A stretch of DNA of 26,751 nucleotides from a virus, in IMG/VR virus record IMGVR_UViG_3300023184_000451, positions 1-26,751 of that record; one strand, written 5' to 3'. The notes under the pieces are model-generated. The model did no database searches. It was not told the origin of the DNA and saw only the letters and a list, made by a program, of their open reading frames with translations. A program made the translations under genes and the position numbers. Positions 1 through 6,790 of the stretch are shown here, piece after piece; positions within the stretch are counted from its first letter, which is position 1, and the number at the start of each line of letters is the position of its first letter.

Positions 1-18
1 CACTAAATGGAGTCACCA

Positions 19-288
19 ATGACTAACTTCACCCCCCTGAGCCCCGCCGCGGAAGCGATAGAGGACGCCGCCTACGCGGCCTGGGTCATCAAGGATGACT
101 CACGCAGCATTGCCATCAGCACCCTCCGGGCGCTTGCTGATCAGGCTGGCTCCATGAAGCACTGGCACATTGATCAGCTCCGCACCATTGCCGCCGAGCT
201 GGAGGGTGCGGAACGACCACCAGCTACGGCTACGGCACTTGTTCACCGCATTTCAGCAGGAGGACACGGTGACTGCACCAATAACTGA
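19..288 (+). CDS. Small hypothetical protein, 'LSPxAEA...IAAELEG' family (copy A)
   Basis: This 89-aa protein has no function I recognise. It shares an N-terminal motif (LSPAAEAIEDA) and a C-terminal motif (IAAELEG) with the genes at 651-878 and 1083-1334, so the three are paralogues. I recall similar short proteins, often in several copies, in cyanophages and picocyanobacteria. I chose the ATG at 19 over the in-frame ATG at 7 because the paralogues also begin MT...LSP and because GGAG (9-12) sits 6 nt upstream of it. After IAAELEG this copy continues for about 22 residues not found in the other copies. Its end overlaps the next gene by 20 bp. A mostly helical small protein is likely, and no catalytic residues are evident. 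Confidence 0.7.
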   Translation: MTNFTPLSPAAEAIEDAAYAAWVIKDDSRSIAISTLRALADQAGSMKHWHIDQLRTIAAELEGAERPPATATALVHRISAGGHGDCTNN

Positions 289-658
289 ACTCCGCGCTCT
301 ATGCGCCGAGCTACTGGAAGCGCTTCAGAGCTGGTCACCACACGGCGGCGGCCCACTGGAATACTGGGAATCTGAGAAGGAAGCACTCCTAATGGCTCGA
401 GCTGAGAACGCATTGGCCCAGCCCGAGCCGGTGGCGCCCACCCCCATCCCGATGGCTGAGCGGTTGCCGTGCTTAGAAGATTGCGATGAGCAGGGTTGGT
501 GCTGGCTCTGGGAACGCGACTGCGGCTGCAACGGGCGCAAGTGGTCGCTAGTAGATCGGGCATGGTCCCTCAGCCAGTCAGATGAGGATCTATCTATATA
601 CACCCACTGGCTCCCTGCCAACGCCCTACCCACCCCCGATGCCACCGTCCATGACTAA
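269..658 (+). CDS. DUF551-like phage protein
   Basis: This 129-aa protein of unknown role has the look of the DUF551 family: a MAERLPCLED stretch (residues 62-71), a Trp/Cys-rich strand region (WCWLWERDCGC, 77-87) and a closing THWLPANALPTP segment (112-123). DUF551 proteins are common in phages and typically end in a THWMPLPxPP-type motif. I chose a GTG start at 269 because AGCAGGAGGA lies just upstream with good spacing. The longer reading from 170 would lie entirely inside the previous gene and has no such site. The gene overlaps its upstream neighbour by 20 bp and its downstream neighbour by 8 bp, as part of a tight early operon. Residues 1-60 are helical then Pro-rich and look like a separate N-terminal part. 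The family assignment is from memory and moderately sure. Confidence 0.65.
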   Translation: MTAPITELRALCAELLEALQSWSPHGGGPLEYWESEKEALLMARAENALAQPEPVAPTPIPMAERLPCLEDCDEQGWCWLWERDCGCNGRKWSLVDRAWSLSQSDEDLSIYTHWLPANALPTPDATVHD

Positions 659-878
659 ACTTTCCCCCGTCGCGGAAGCCGTATGGGAAGCCTTCAACCA
701 AGACGAGCCCGGCGTGTTTATTGGCTATAACGATTGCCTTGCCGCCGCCCTGCGTGCTGTTGATAGAGAACTCGCTTCTTGTCTTTTTGTTGGTCCCGAT
801 GAAGGCAACATTAAGCGTGTGATTGATGTCAGTGATCTACATGACCTTATTGCCGAGCTGGAAGGTACTAATGGCTGA
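651..878 (+). CDS. Small hypothetical protein, 'LSPxAEA...IAELEG' family (copy B)
   Basis: This is a 75-aa paralogue of the genes at 19-288 and 1083-1334. It starts MTKLSPVAEAV, has a central AAALRAVDREL helix and ends LIAELEGTNG. The start at 651 matches the start of the paralogues. A longer in-frame reading from 582 would add a Pro-rich stretch inside the preceding gene. The gene overlaps the preceding gene by 8 bp. Its last codons contain the ATG of the following gene (ATGGCTGA), so translation is probably coupled. The function is unknown. The conserved ends with a variable middle suggest a small helical protein that has been duplicated and diversified. Confidence 0.7.
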   Translation: MTKLSPVAEAVWEAFNQDEPGVFIGYNDCLAAALRAVDRELASCLFVGPDEGNIKRVIDVSDLHDLIAELEGTNG

Positions 879-1086
879 GATTAGTACCTACAAGCTAGAT
901 GCAGCTTTTGTGGAACTACAAGAGTTTGATCACTTTGCTAGGCCCCATGACTTCATTGAAGTCAGCCTGTGGAACAACGGAGAAGGCTTTGACGCCCACT
1001 TAAGCACACGCGCTGAGCAGGTCATTCACCTGACATGGGGTGAGTTCAAAGCACTCAAGAAGCTTGTCAAGGAGCTAGGTGGATGA
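871..1086 (+). CDS. Hypothetical protein, 71 aa
   Basis: This 71-aa protein begins MAEISTYKLDAAF. I do not recognise it. It has alternating charged and hydrophobic segments and a centre (FIEVSLWNNGEGFDAHL, about residues 25-41) that reads like beta strands. It ends in a Lys-rich helix (LTWGEFKALKKLVKELGG). I chose the ATG at 871 because it overlaps the upstream stop by 8 bp in the same arrangement seen at 1327. Starting at 823 would bury 48 bp inside the previous gene. Its stop overlaps the next start by 4 bp (ATGA). It belongs to the small-gene operon at the left edge. Confidence 0.65.
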   Translation: MAEISTYKLDAAFVELQEFDHFARPHDFIEVSLWNNGEGFDAHLSTRAEQVIHLTWGEFKALKKLVKELGG

Positions 1087-1334
1087 CCACTCCCCTGAGC
1101 CCCCCCGCAGAGGCAGTGTTGGATGCTATTAACAAAGCACTTGACGAAGCTCCTTGGGACGTAAGTTTTCTGGCAGGTGCTAGTGCCGCCGCCGCCCTGC
1201 GTGTTGCTGCGGATCGAGTGGCGCCGTCTGACTCCAATGAACCACGAAACTACCTGCCCGCATTGCTAGAGTGCCAACGCATCCGTTCAGAGCTTCTGGC
1301 CATTGCCGCCGAGCTGGAGGGTACTAATGGCTGA
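1083..1334 (+). CDS. Small hypothetical protein, 'LSPxAEA...IAAELEG' family (copy C)
   Basis: This 83-aa protein is the third paralogue of the trio. It begins MTTPLSPPAEAVLDAINKA, has a central AAAALRVAADRVAP segment and ends RSELLAIAAELEGTNG. A 23-bp stretch coding for the C-terminal motif (1300-1322) is identical to 185-207 in copy A, which points to fairly recent duplication or gene conversion. Its 3' end also carries the ATGGCTGA overlap seen at the end of copy B, but here the ATG at 1327 opens a frame of only six codons. The function is unknown. It is linked to the previous gene by a 4-bp ATGA overlap. Confidence 0.75.
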   Translation: MTTPLSPPAEAVLDAINKALDEAPWDVSFLAGASAAAALRVAADRVAPSDSNEPRNYLPALLECQRIRSELLAIAAELEGTNG

Positions 1335-1357
1335 ACCATTTGCATGAGACATGGCTC

Positions 1358-2164
1358 ATGAAGATAAAAGTTGTCAGTGATTTACACCTAGAAACGTGTT
1401 GCCAAGGGCACGGAGTTCCTGACCTCGGCCAAGGTGATGTTCTCATTCTTGGCGGAGACATCCTCTGCGCCCGACACTTCAAGAAAAGCGGCACTCTCCA
1501 AAAAGTCTATAATGACTTTCTAAAGAATTGCGCCGACAACTTTAATTGGGTTTTGTATATCACAGGAAACCACGAAGCGTATGGATACAACTACGAAGGA
1601 ACCTGGAACGTTCTTAAAGAAAGTCTTCCAGAAGGTATTCACTTGATGGAAAATAGTGTAATAAAAATTTCCGATTGGACATTCCTTGGTGCGACTTTAT
1701 GGACTGATTTTCGCAATGAGAATGCTTTAGAGATGATGGAAGCTTCTCAATGTATGAACGACTACAAAATTATTCGTATTGGCTCCAACTATCGCAAACT
1801 AAATCCTGATGACACCTTGGGATTCCACAGGAAGTCTAAGCAGTTCTTTCTGGATACCTTGCCGACACTTAAAAATCAAAAGGTTTGGGTTTGTACTCAC
1901 CACGCGCCATCGCACCAATCAATTCACCCAAAATATAGAAGTTCTGGCATTGCTAATGGCGCATACGTAAGTGATCTCGATGATTTAATTTTGTCTCATC
2001 CTCAAATTAAATACTGGTCACACGGTCACACACATGAAAGCTTTGATTACAAGATTGGCGATTGTCGAGTGGTTTGCAATCCTCGCGGATACTACAACGG
2101 ATTCAATTCAAGCGACTTAAATCCAAACTTTATCGCCAATCTTGAAATCATTTTAGACGATTAA
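1358..2164 (+). CDS. Calcineurin-like metallophosphoesterase
   Basis: This 268-aa protein is a binuclear-metal phosphoesterase of the calcineurin-like superfamily. The metal-ligand signature is complete: D8-x-H10 (SDLHLE), GGD (32-34), GNHE (70-73), THH (180-182) and HGHTH (222-226). Substrates in this superfamily range from nucleotides to nucleic acids and proteins, and the sequence does not say which applies here. The ATG at 1358 places SDLHLE right after the first strand, as is usual. An in-frame TTG at 1340 would add six residues and seems less likely. The gene is visibly richer in A/T than the five small genes before it, and it follows a six-codon remnant frame, so it may be a later insertion. 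It converges on the primase gene with only 4 bp between the stops. Confidence 0.9.
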   Translation: MKIKVVSDLHLETCCQGHGVPDLGQGDVLILGGDILCARHFKKSGTLQKVYNDFLKNCADNFNWVLYITGNHEAYGYNYEGTWNVLKESLPEGIHLMENSVIKISDWTFLGATLWTDFRNENALEMMEASQCMNDYKIIRIGSNYRKLNPDDTLGFHRKSKQFFLDTLPTLKNQKVWVCTHHAPSHQSIHPKYRSSGIANGAYVSDLDDLILSHPQIKYWSHGHTHESFDYKIGDCRVVCNPRGYYNGFNSSDLNPNFIANLEIILDD

Positions 2165-2168
2165 AGCA

Positions 2169-4091
2169 TCAAAACATATCGTCAATATCTTCCGGCTTGT
2201 AGTCCCACGACTGATACATTCTAATTTTTTCTCCATTGAGGCCATCGCTGAAGCTGCTGGTGATCAGCCCTTGTCTTCTGGCTACTTCCAGCATCTTGCC
2301 TGTGCCGGCAATGTCATAGTTACCGACAAGGGCCGCCGCTTGACGCCTGGAGAAACGCTCATGCTTGCGCATGCTAATGGCATTTACAACCTTATCCAGC
2401 TCCTCTGAAGTGCCACCTATTGGACCAGCATATTCCCAGCCATAGTTCAAGGCATCACGACGCAACACATGCTTGCCCGTGAGGCCACTTCGGCTTTTTA
2501 ACCATTCCAAGTTGAATTTATTACTGTCAAATTCATTGTCTGACTTAGACAACTTAACCACTTCACTCACGTTGTCTACAAAGCTTGTAGAATCCCTCAG
2601 GCCACCACTTTTGTTCAAATGGTGAAGAATAAGGATAGAGCAGTTATAGTTATTGGCCAGGTCTCGCAGTTTATAGATAACGTCGCCAGCATTGCTCTTT
2701 ACTAAATCTACGTCCATGCCAGCAAGGCATGCTGTAAGACTGTCAATGGTAATGAATAATGGTCGATGCTTTCTCACGTAATCTTCCAGTTGTTTCATAT
2801 GGGCAAATCGCCAGGTCTCCCAAAAGTTGATAGTACCTGGTTCCAATCCAGCATCTTCATATCCAATAACGCCAAGCTTTTCACTGGTATCTACCAATGG
2901 CTCATCACTCTGAATGATCAAGCTTTTACCTTGCATGCATCGCCTGCCGCTCCAGGGAGTGCCTAGTGCCACGTGCAGCGCCCAGTTGTAAGCAATTGTA
3001 CTTTTACCCTCTCCGCCAGAGGCTGCAAGCAGCATCACGCTTCCCAATGGCATTATGCCTGCAATTAGCCATTCCCTTGCCTTATCAGAGCCAGCAATGG
3101 CAAGGGCATCGATAGTTTCCATTTCTTCTCTGCCATAAATACGACCCTTAACGTCCTCGATAATTTTCTCAACATTGTGCTGGGGCAGCTTCATGGCGCG
3201 TTGATCTAGCCATGCATTTGTTTCGAACGCAATTCGGGCATCATTTGCATATAGCCCCACAAAGTTTTCGACGGCAGCAACAATTTCTTCGTAGGCCGGC
3301 TTGCCATCTTGATTCTTGTGGCGATTCTTGGAAACAATGGAAGCAAGCAGTTCATCTTTAGTGGCACCTTCTTCAATGTAATCCGCAAGATCGTAACCAT
3401 TGCCTGCTGGTAAATTATCCCACTCCCAAGACTTCGGGTCGGCATATAGCCAACTGGCGCCAGGATTATCAGTTTCAATTTCAGCCATGAAGGCCACGCC
3501 TTGAACATCACGATCAGGAGCTAGGACAATCTTTTGTCCCCTAAAAAGCTGGCCATAATCACCGTTGGTCCTGTATTGCTTGCTTCCCCCTAAAAAAGTG
3601 ACGGAAGGTAACTGAATGCCCCATACTGCGTCGCAAGTTAGTTCACCTTCGACAATGATGATAGGCAGTCCTGTTTCGCGACTTTTTGTTATCGCCTCTT
3701 CATACCTGTAAGGCAAGATATTTGCCTTCACCTCCTGTAGTTGAGTTTTGTGATTAGTGGCGTTAGGTTCAATGGTAGGGAAATTTTGCCAAATACGCTT
3801 ATTGCCTCCTGCGTCGTCTCGGTGAACAATGACAACCTCCTCTTTCTTGTTGTTGAAATAACGAAACTGGTGGTGGCCAGTTGTTCTTGATGGTTTCTCC
3901 CATCGAACCAATGGGGCTAATGTGTTGCGGATGTCAGCCCTGTGCGCTGAACTGGGGTCGTGCCAGCAGTTGTAGCCTCCTGTGGCCTTGTTTATAGTGA
4001 AATCGTTACCTCCGCACGCTGGGCAGACGAACTTCCCGGTTTCGTTGCTGGGCTCCAACTGCTCTAGGTGATCAAGGATTGAAAAGGACAT
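2169..4091 (-). CDS. Primase-helicase (zinc finger, TOPRIM, RecA-like ATPase)
   Basis: This 640-aa protein combines primer synthesis with a hexameric-type ATPase and would act at the phage replication fork. It has an N-terminal zinc-binding region (C23, C26, C42, H44) and a TOPRIM domain with IIVEGE (Glu149) and LAPDRD (Asp193, Asp195). A RecA/RepA-type ATPase follows, with Walker A GGEGKST (359-365), Walker B FITID (446-450) and an ILHHLNKSGGLRDS motif (488-501). The C terminus looks like a winged helix. The start at 4091 puts the zinc finger at the usual distance. In-frame ATG 4193 or TTG 4220 would add 34-43 unremarkable residues and cover the divergent control region. It is the only large minus-strand gene in the replication region, next to an RHH regulator on the other strand. 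Confidence 0.9.
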   Translation of the reverse strand: MSFSILDHLEQLEPSNETGKFVCPACGGNDFTINKATGGYNCWHDPSSAHRADIRNTLAPLVRWEKPSRTTGHHQFRYFNNKKEEVVIVHRDDAGGNKRIWQNFPTIEPNATNHKTQLQEVKANILPYRYEEAITKSRETGLPIIIVEGELTCDAVWGIQLPSVTFLGGSKQYRTNGDYGQLFRGQKIVLAPDRDVQGVAFMAEIETDNPGASWLYADPKSWEWDNLPAGNGYDLADYIEEGATKDELLASIVSKNRHKNQDGKPAYEEIVAAVENFVGLYANDARIAFETNAWLDQRAMKLPQHNVEKIIEDVKGRIYGREEMETIDALAIAGSDKAREWLIAGIMPLGSVMLLAASGGEGKSTIAYNWALHVALGTPWSGRRCMQGKSLIIQSDEPLVDTSEKLGVIGYEDAGLEPGTINFWETWRFAHMKQLEDYVRKHRPLFITIDSLTACLAGMDVDLVKSNAGDVIYKLRDLANNYNCSILILHHLNKSGGLRDSTSFVDNVSEVVKLSKSDNEFDSNKFNLEWLKSRSGLTGKHVLRRDALNYGWEYAGPIGGTSEELDKVVNAISMRKHERFSRRQAAALVGNYDIAGTGKMLEVARRQGLITSSFSDGLNGEKIRMYQSWDYKPEDIDDMF

Positions 4092-4105
4092 GCGGGCCAG
4101 AAGGG

Positions 4106-4175
4106 CTGAGCCATCATGGCATCCCTGTCGGCCCACTGCAACGACTGGGCTCCATAAGAAAGCCTGATGGCTCAG
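4106..4175. promoter_or_regulatory. Divergent control region with 11-bp inverted repeat
   Basis: CTGAGCCATCA (4106-4116) and TGATGGCTCAG (4165-4175) form a perfect 11-bp inverted repeat separated by 48 bp. It lies between the primase-helicase (minus, start 4091) and the RHH-type gene (plus, start 4229). The left arm also overlaps an odd palindrome, GCCATCATGGC (4110-4120), and CATGATGG at 4191-4198 repeats part of it in inverted form. Paired sites between divergent genes beside a ribbon-helix-helix protein suggest operators. That role is inference. I could not pick out convincing -35/-10 elements here. Confidence 0.4.
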
Positions 4176-4228
4176 AGGCTTGCCAGCCAGCATGATGGGC
4201 CTATAGTCAGGGGGCACCAACGGAGGCC

Positions 4229-4462
4229 ATGCCCAGAGCTCACTACGATGGCGGCAAACAACGCCGTCACTTCACTCTGTCTAGCCAAGTTTACGATCAC
4301 TTGTCCAGCCTGGCAACAGAAGCCCAGCTCAGTCGATCTGAAACTGTTGAGCGCATCTTGCGCTCCACAGGCCCTGAATACAGCAGTATCGTCTCCGACG
4401 ATGTCTGGCCTGAAATCATTGATCACACCACCCTTTTGCCGTCTCAGCCATTGTCATCATGA
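4229..4462 (+). CDS. Ribbon-helix-helix-like DNA-binding protein
   Basis: This 77-aa protein fits the ribbon-helix-helix fold: a basic strand RRHFTLSS (about residues 12-19), helix A QVYDHLSSLATEA, a turn, and helix B SRSETVERILRST. RHH proteins bind DNA as dimers through the paired strands, and many autoregulate. The tail (residues 49-77) is acidic and not conserved-looking. There is no alternative in-frame start upstream before a stop. GGAGG (4222-4226) is only 2 nt from the ATG, so initiation may be weak. It is divergent from the primase gene and next to an inverted repeat, so control of that promoter region is plausible. It overlaps the next gene by 4 bp (ATGA). Confidence 0.7.
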   Translation: MPRAHYDGGKQRRHFTLSSQVYDHLSSLATEAQLSRSETVERILRSTGPEYSSIVSDDVWPEIIDHTTLLPSQPLSS

Positions 4463-4725
4463 ACCTAGCCGAACTTACCAAGATCTGCCAGCAAGCACAC
4501 GACACCTACGGAGATATTCCTGTGCTGCTTTGCTACGAGCAATCAGCAATGGATGAGGGCTACGACGAATTAGAGACAGAAGGAATTAGTGACATCAGGC
4601 TCACAGAAAGCTGGGCATTGCCAGGATCAAGTCTGGTGACAGACGAAAGCGAAAAGCCAAAGAGGTTGGTTATTTTTTATGACAATCATTACAAGCTTGA
4701 CTCTGCCCATCTTTCTCCCTTCTGA
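4459..4725 (+). CDS. Hypothetical acidic protein, 88 aa
   Basis: I do not recognise this 88-aa protein. It starts MNLAELTKICQQAHDTYG, then has a strand-like IPVLLCYEQ, an acidic central part (about residues 31-50) and a second strand KRLVIFYDN near the end. This general shape (N-terminal helix, then strands predicting a small alpha/beta fold) is common among small phage proteins of unknown role. It is translationally coupled to the RHH gene (ATGA overlap) and is followed after 2 bp by the annealing-protein gene, so it is part of the same early operon. Confidence 0.65.
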   Translation: MNLAELTKICQQAHDTYGDIPVLLCYEQSAMDEGYDELETEGISDIRLTESWALPGSSLVTDESEKPKRLVIFYDNHYKLDSAHLSPF

Positions 4726-4727
4726 TA

Positions 4728-5651
4728 ATGACATCTTCTTCTGAATCACCGACCAATATGATGCTGGTCGAACGAATTTTAGGTAGCTTCCTGCCATTGG
4801 AAATATCTCTTGATGCTTTCACAAAGGCCTATGAACTCCCCATTGGGGAGCACGTGGAAAAGAACTACAAAGGCCTTTCCTATCTTTCCTGGCCGTTTGC
4901 TTTTCGCTACCTTAAGGAATGCTTTCCTTCTGTATATGTGGCATTTGAAGAACGCGAACACGGTTGGCCGGTTTTCGGTCAGGATGGTTGCTGGCTTTTG
5001 AGGCCATACCTAACAGACGGACAACGACGCACTACAGCGCTGGTCTTTCCCTTGATGGACAATAAACACAATGCTTTAGCAAAGCTTGACGCTCGTGCCG
5101 TCAGCGACAATATTCAACGTGCAAGCGTTAAATGCATTGCCACCTTCACCGGTCTCGGCCTCAAACTCTACTCAGGGGAAGACATCCCCAGGAGCGACAA
5201 TGACTCGGCGACCACGGCCACAGGCTCGTCATCTGAGGAGGCAGCGAAGCCTGCTTCGAGGGCAAGCAAGAAAGCAGCGCCAACTCCAGCAACTGTATCT
5301 ACAACTGGAGCAACTGAAGCTTCTGCCACCCCTGCCACCGTTGAGTTTGACGGCAAAGCAGCGCTTCTTGGATTCTGTAAGGCCAATCCCCTTGGCAAGG
5401 CTGACGAAAGATCCAGCATGATGTTAGGCAAAAATGCCTTGCAAAACCTTGGTCTCTCCAAGGGAGAAGACATCAAGGATGCCGAGATGTTTGCCAATGT
5501 GATTAGCACCCTGATCACTTCGTGGACAAAAGATGAAGGAATCAAGATGGCAAAAGATGCAATGGAAAAAGAAATTGATGACTTGCGAAGTGCCTGCCTG
5601 GAGGGTAACGCAATTGAATGGACGAAGGATTATGTGATAAGAAAAAAGTAA
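4728..5651 (+). CDS. DUF1071/Sak3-like single-strand annealing protein
   Basis: This 307-aa protein resembles the DUF1071 (Sak3-type) family of phage single-strand annealing proteins, which promote strand annealing in phage recombination. Recognisable blocks are YLSWPFAFRYLKECFP (52-67), a middle strand region with FPLMDNKHNAL (107-117), and the hallmark IQRASVKCIATFTGLGLKLY-GEDIP block (129-154). Then comes a low-complexity Ser/Ala/Thr/Pro/Lys linker (about 155-205) and an extra helical C-terminal region (about 206-307). That tail may bind a partner such as SSB or the neighbouring exonuclease, which is inference. The next gene is a RecB-like exonuclease, the expected partner in a two-component recombinase. 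The start is supported by position only, since no clear ribosome-binding site is visible. Confidence 0.8.
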   Translation: MTSSSESPTNMMLVERILGSFLPLEISLDAFTKAYELPIGEHVEKNYKGLSYLSWPFAFRYLKECFPSVYVAFEEREHGWPVFGQDGCWLLRPYLTDGQRRTTALVFPLMDNKHNALAKLDARAVSDNIQRASVKCIATFTGLGLKLYSGEDIPRSDNDSATTATGSSSEEAAKPASRASKKAAPTPATVSTTGATEASATPATVEFDGKAALLGFCKANPLGKADERSSMMLGKNALQNLGLSKGEDIKDAEMFANVISTLITSWTKDEGIKMAKDAMEKEIDDLRSACLEGNAIEWTKDYVIRKK

Positions 5652-5663
5652 GCAGGGCTGCGG

Positions 5664-5693
5664 CCATGCTCGCAAAAACCTTTGCGGGCATGG
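5664..5693 (+). terminator. Strong hairpin between annealing protein and exonuclease
   Basis: CCATGCTCGCAAA (5664-5676) and TTTGCGGGCATGG (5681-5693) pair over 13 positions, with one G-U pair, around an AACC loop. Weaker pairing can extend the stem outward for a few more bases. It lies in the 82-bp gap after the annealing-protein stop. No U-run follows on the plus strand, so this may be an attenuator, a processing or stability hairpin, or a factor-dependent terminator rather than a classic intrinsic terminator. Confidence 0.45.
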
Positions 5694-5733
5694 TTGTATG
5701 TAACAAGGACGGATCTTTATTTGACAGCCCTCT

Positions 5734-6498
5734 ATGACTTCATTCAAGCACTTCCATCCACAGCGCATTAGCTTAAACGGAAAAAGGCACTATCAATGTC
5801 TTGATTTTCCCAACGTGCCCAATGGCATGCTTTTGCCTTCTGTTACCACGTTCTTGTCTGCATTAGCGCCAGCTTCTAAAATTATGGCACTAATGAATTG
5901 GCGCAAGAAAGTAGGAGATGAGGAGGCAAATCGTCGAACTAGACTAGCGGCCAATCGTGGCACTTGGCTTCACGCTGTATTGGAGGATTGGTTTGGCGGA
6001 GAGGATGTTGAGCATCATCTTGACAAGGCCCCTGATTGGCAGCCATACTTCAAGGCAGCAGAACCGTTCCTCGCAGGAGTGAAGAGGCCGTTGTTAGTGG
6101 AAAGTGCTGTGTCATGGTTCAATGCTGATCTAGGCATAGGGTTTAGTGGCACCTTGGACATGGTGGCAGAGATGACCAGCGGAGCCATTGCGCTGGTTGA
6201 CTGGAAGACTAGCTTCAAGGAGAAGCCAGACTATCAATTGGCGGATTACAAGCGCCAATTAGGCGCTTATTCCATGGCGGCATCTCAAATGTATCAACAA
6301 CCAGTAGATGAAGCATGGTGCGTAATAGCCTGTTACGACCCGGAAAACAAAGAAAGCGAGCCAGTTCTGCAACTGGTGCATCTTGATGGCTTCGAGCTGG
6401 TCTGCCAGCAGCGAATTGTTCAGGACATGGTAAAGAGATATTTCATAGAGCACTACCCAGGCGGCAAAGCATTTGCGCTTACCGTCGATAAAGGGTAA
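5734..6498 (+). CDS. RecB/Cas4-like PD-(D/E)XK exonuclease
   Basis: This 254-aa nuclease of the PD-(D/E)XK superfamily has motifs in the order seen in RecB/Cas4-type enzymes: RGTWLHAVLE with His80, GTLDM with Asp142, VDWKTS with Asp156-x-Lys158, and QLGAYSMAA with Gln175 and Tyr179. Such phage enzymes chew one strand from duplex ends and hand the single strand to an annealing protein. The gene just upstream encodes exactly that kind of protein. The start at 5734 is preceded by no obvious ribosome-binding site. It is separated from the annealing-protein gene by a gap holding a strong hairpin, which could set their relative expression. Confidence 0.88.
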   Translation: MTSFKHFHPQRISLNGKRHYQCLDFPNVPNGMLLPSVTTFLSALAPASKIMALMNWRKKVGDEEANRRTRLAANRGTWLHAVLEDWFGGEDVEHHLDKAPDWQPYFKAAEPFLAGVKRPLLVESAVSWFNADLGIGFSGTLDMVAEMTSGAIALVDWKTSFKEKPDYQLADYKRQLGAYSMAASQMYQQPVDEAWCVIACYDPENKESEPVLQLVHLDGFELVCQQRIVQDMVKRYFIEHYPGGKAFALTVDKG

Positions 6499-6547
6499 AC
6501 TTAGCAAGCCCAACTGGGCACCAACCATCATCCCCTAGGGAGACACC

Positions 6548-6790
6548 ATGGCTAACAAGCCGCCCATCACTGCTGCCATTGACCTCACCCCTGACGTGCT
6601 TAAGGCCTTAAAGGAAGCAGGTCCAAACGAGCGAGGGAACTACAGCCTCGAAATGGCCGTTTGGGATAACACCAAGCGATCGTCCGATCGAGCTCCAGGA
6701 TACACGGGCTCCGTAAAAGTGAAGGGCCAACGCGATGGCGCAAAGGGCTATGCCAGCGTCTGGGTAAACGAAGCCGAAGATGCATTCTGA
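6548..6790 (+). CDS. Hypothetical protein, 80 aa
   Basis: I cannot assign a function to this 80-aa protein. It begins MANKPPITAAIDLTPDVLKAL, then has a strand-rich middle (YSLEMAVWDNTKRSSDRAP) and a basic, Gly-rich part (YTGSVKVKGQRDGAKGYASV) with a short acidic end. The basic strands and position between exonuclease and nucleotide-metabolism genes would suit a small nucleic-acid-binding protein, but that is inference. The start is well supported by AGGGAG (6537-6542) 5 nt upstream. Its TGA stop shares one base with the ATG of the following gene. The 49-bp gap before it includes a small GCCCA/TGGGC stem-loop. Confidence 0.75.
   Translation: MANKPPITAAIDLTPDVLKALKEAGPNERGNYSLEMAVWDNTKRSSDRAPGYTGSVKVKGQRDGAKGYASVWVNEAEDAF

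Noticed and set aside
2766-2966. Plus-strand frame inside the primase-helicase
   Set aside because: It is a shadow of a gene with complete catalytic motifs on the other strand.
4092-4220. N-terminal extension of the primase-helicase (ATG 4193 or TTG 4220)
   Set aside because: The added residues show no family motif and would cover the inverted repeat between divergent genes, though they cannot be fully excluded.
4167-4556. Plus-strand frame spanning the RHH gene in another phase
   Set aside because: The RHH frame shows a recognisable fold and couples to the next gene; this frame shows neither.
5168-5545. Minus-strand frame inside the annealing-protein gene
   Set aside because: It mirrors the Ser/Ala/Thr/Pro linker of the real gene and has no motif or start signal of its own.
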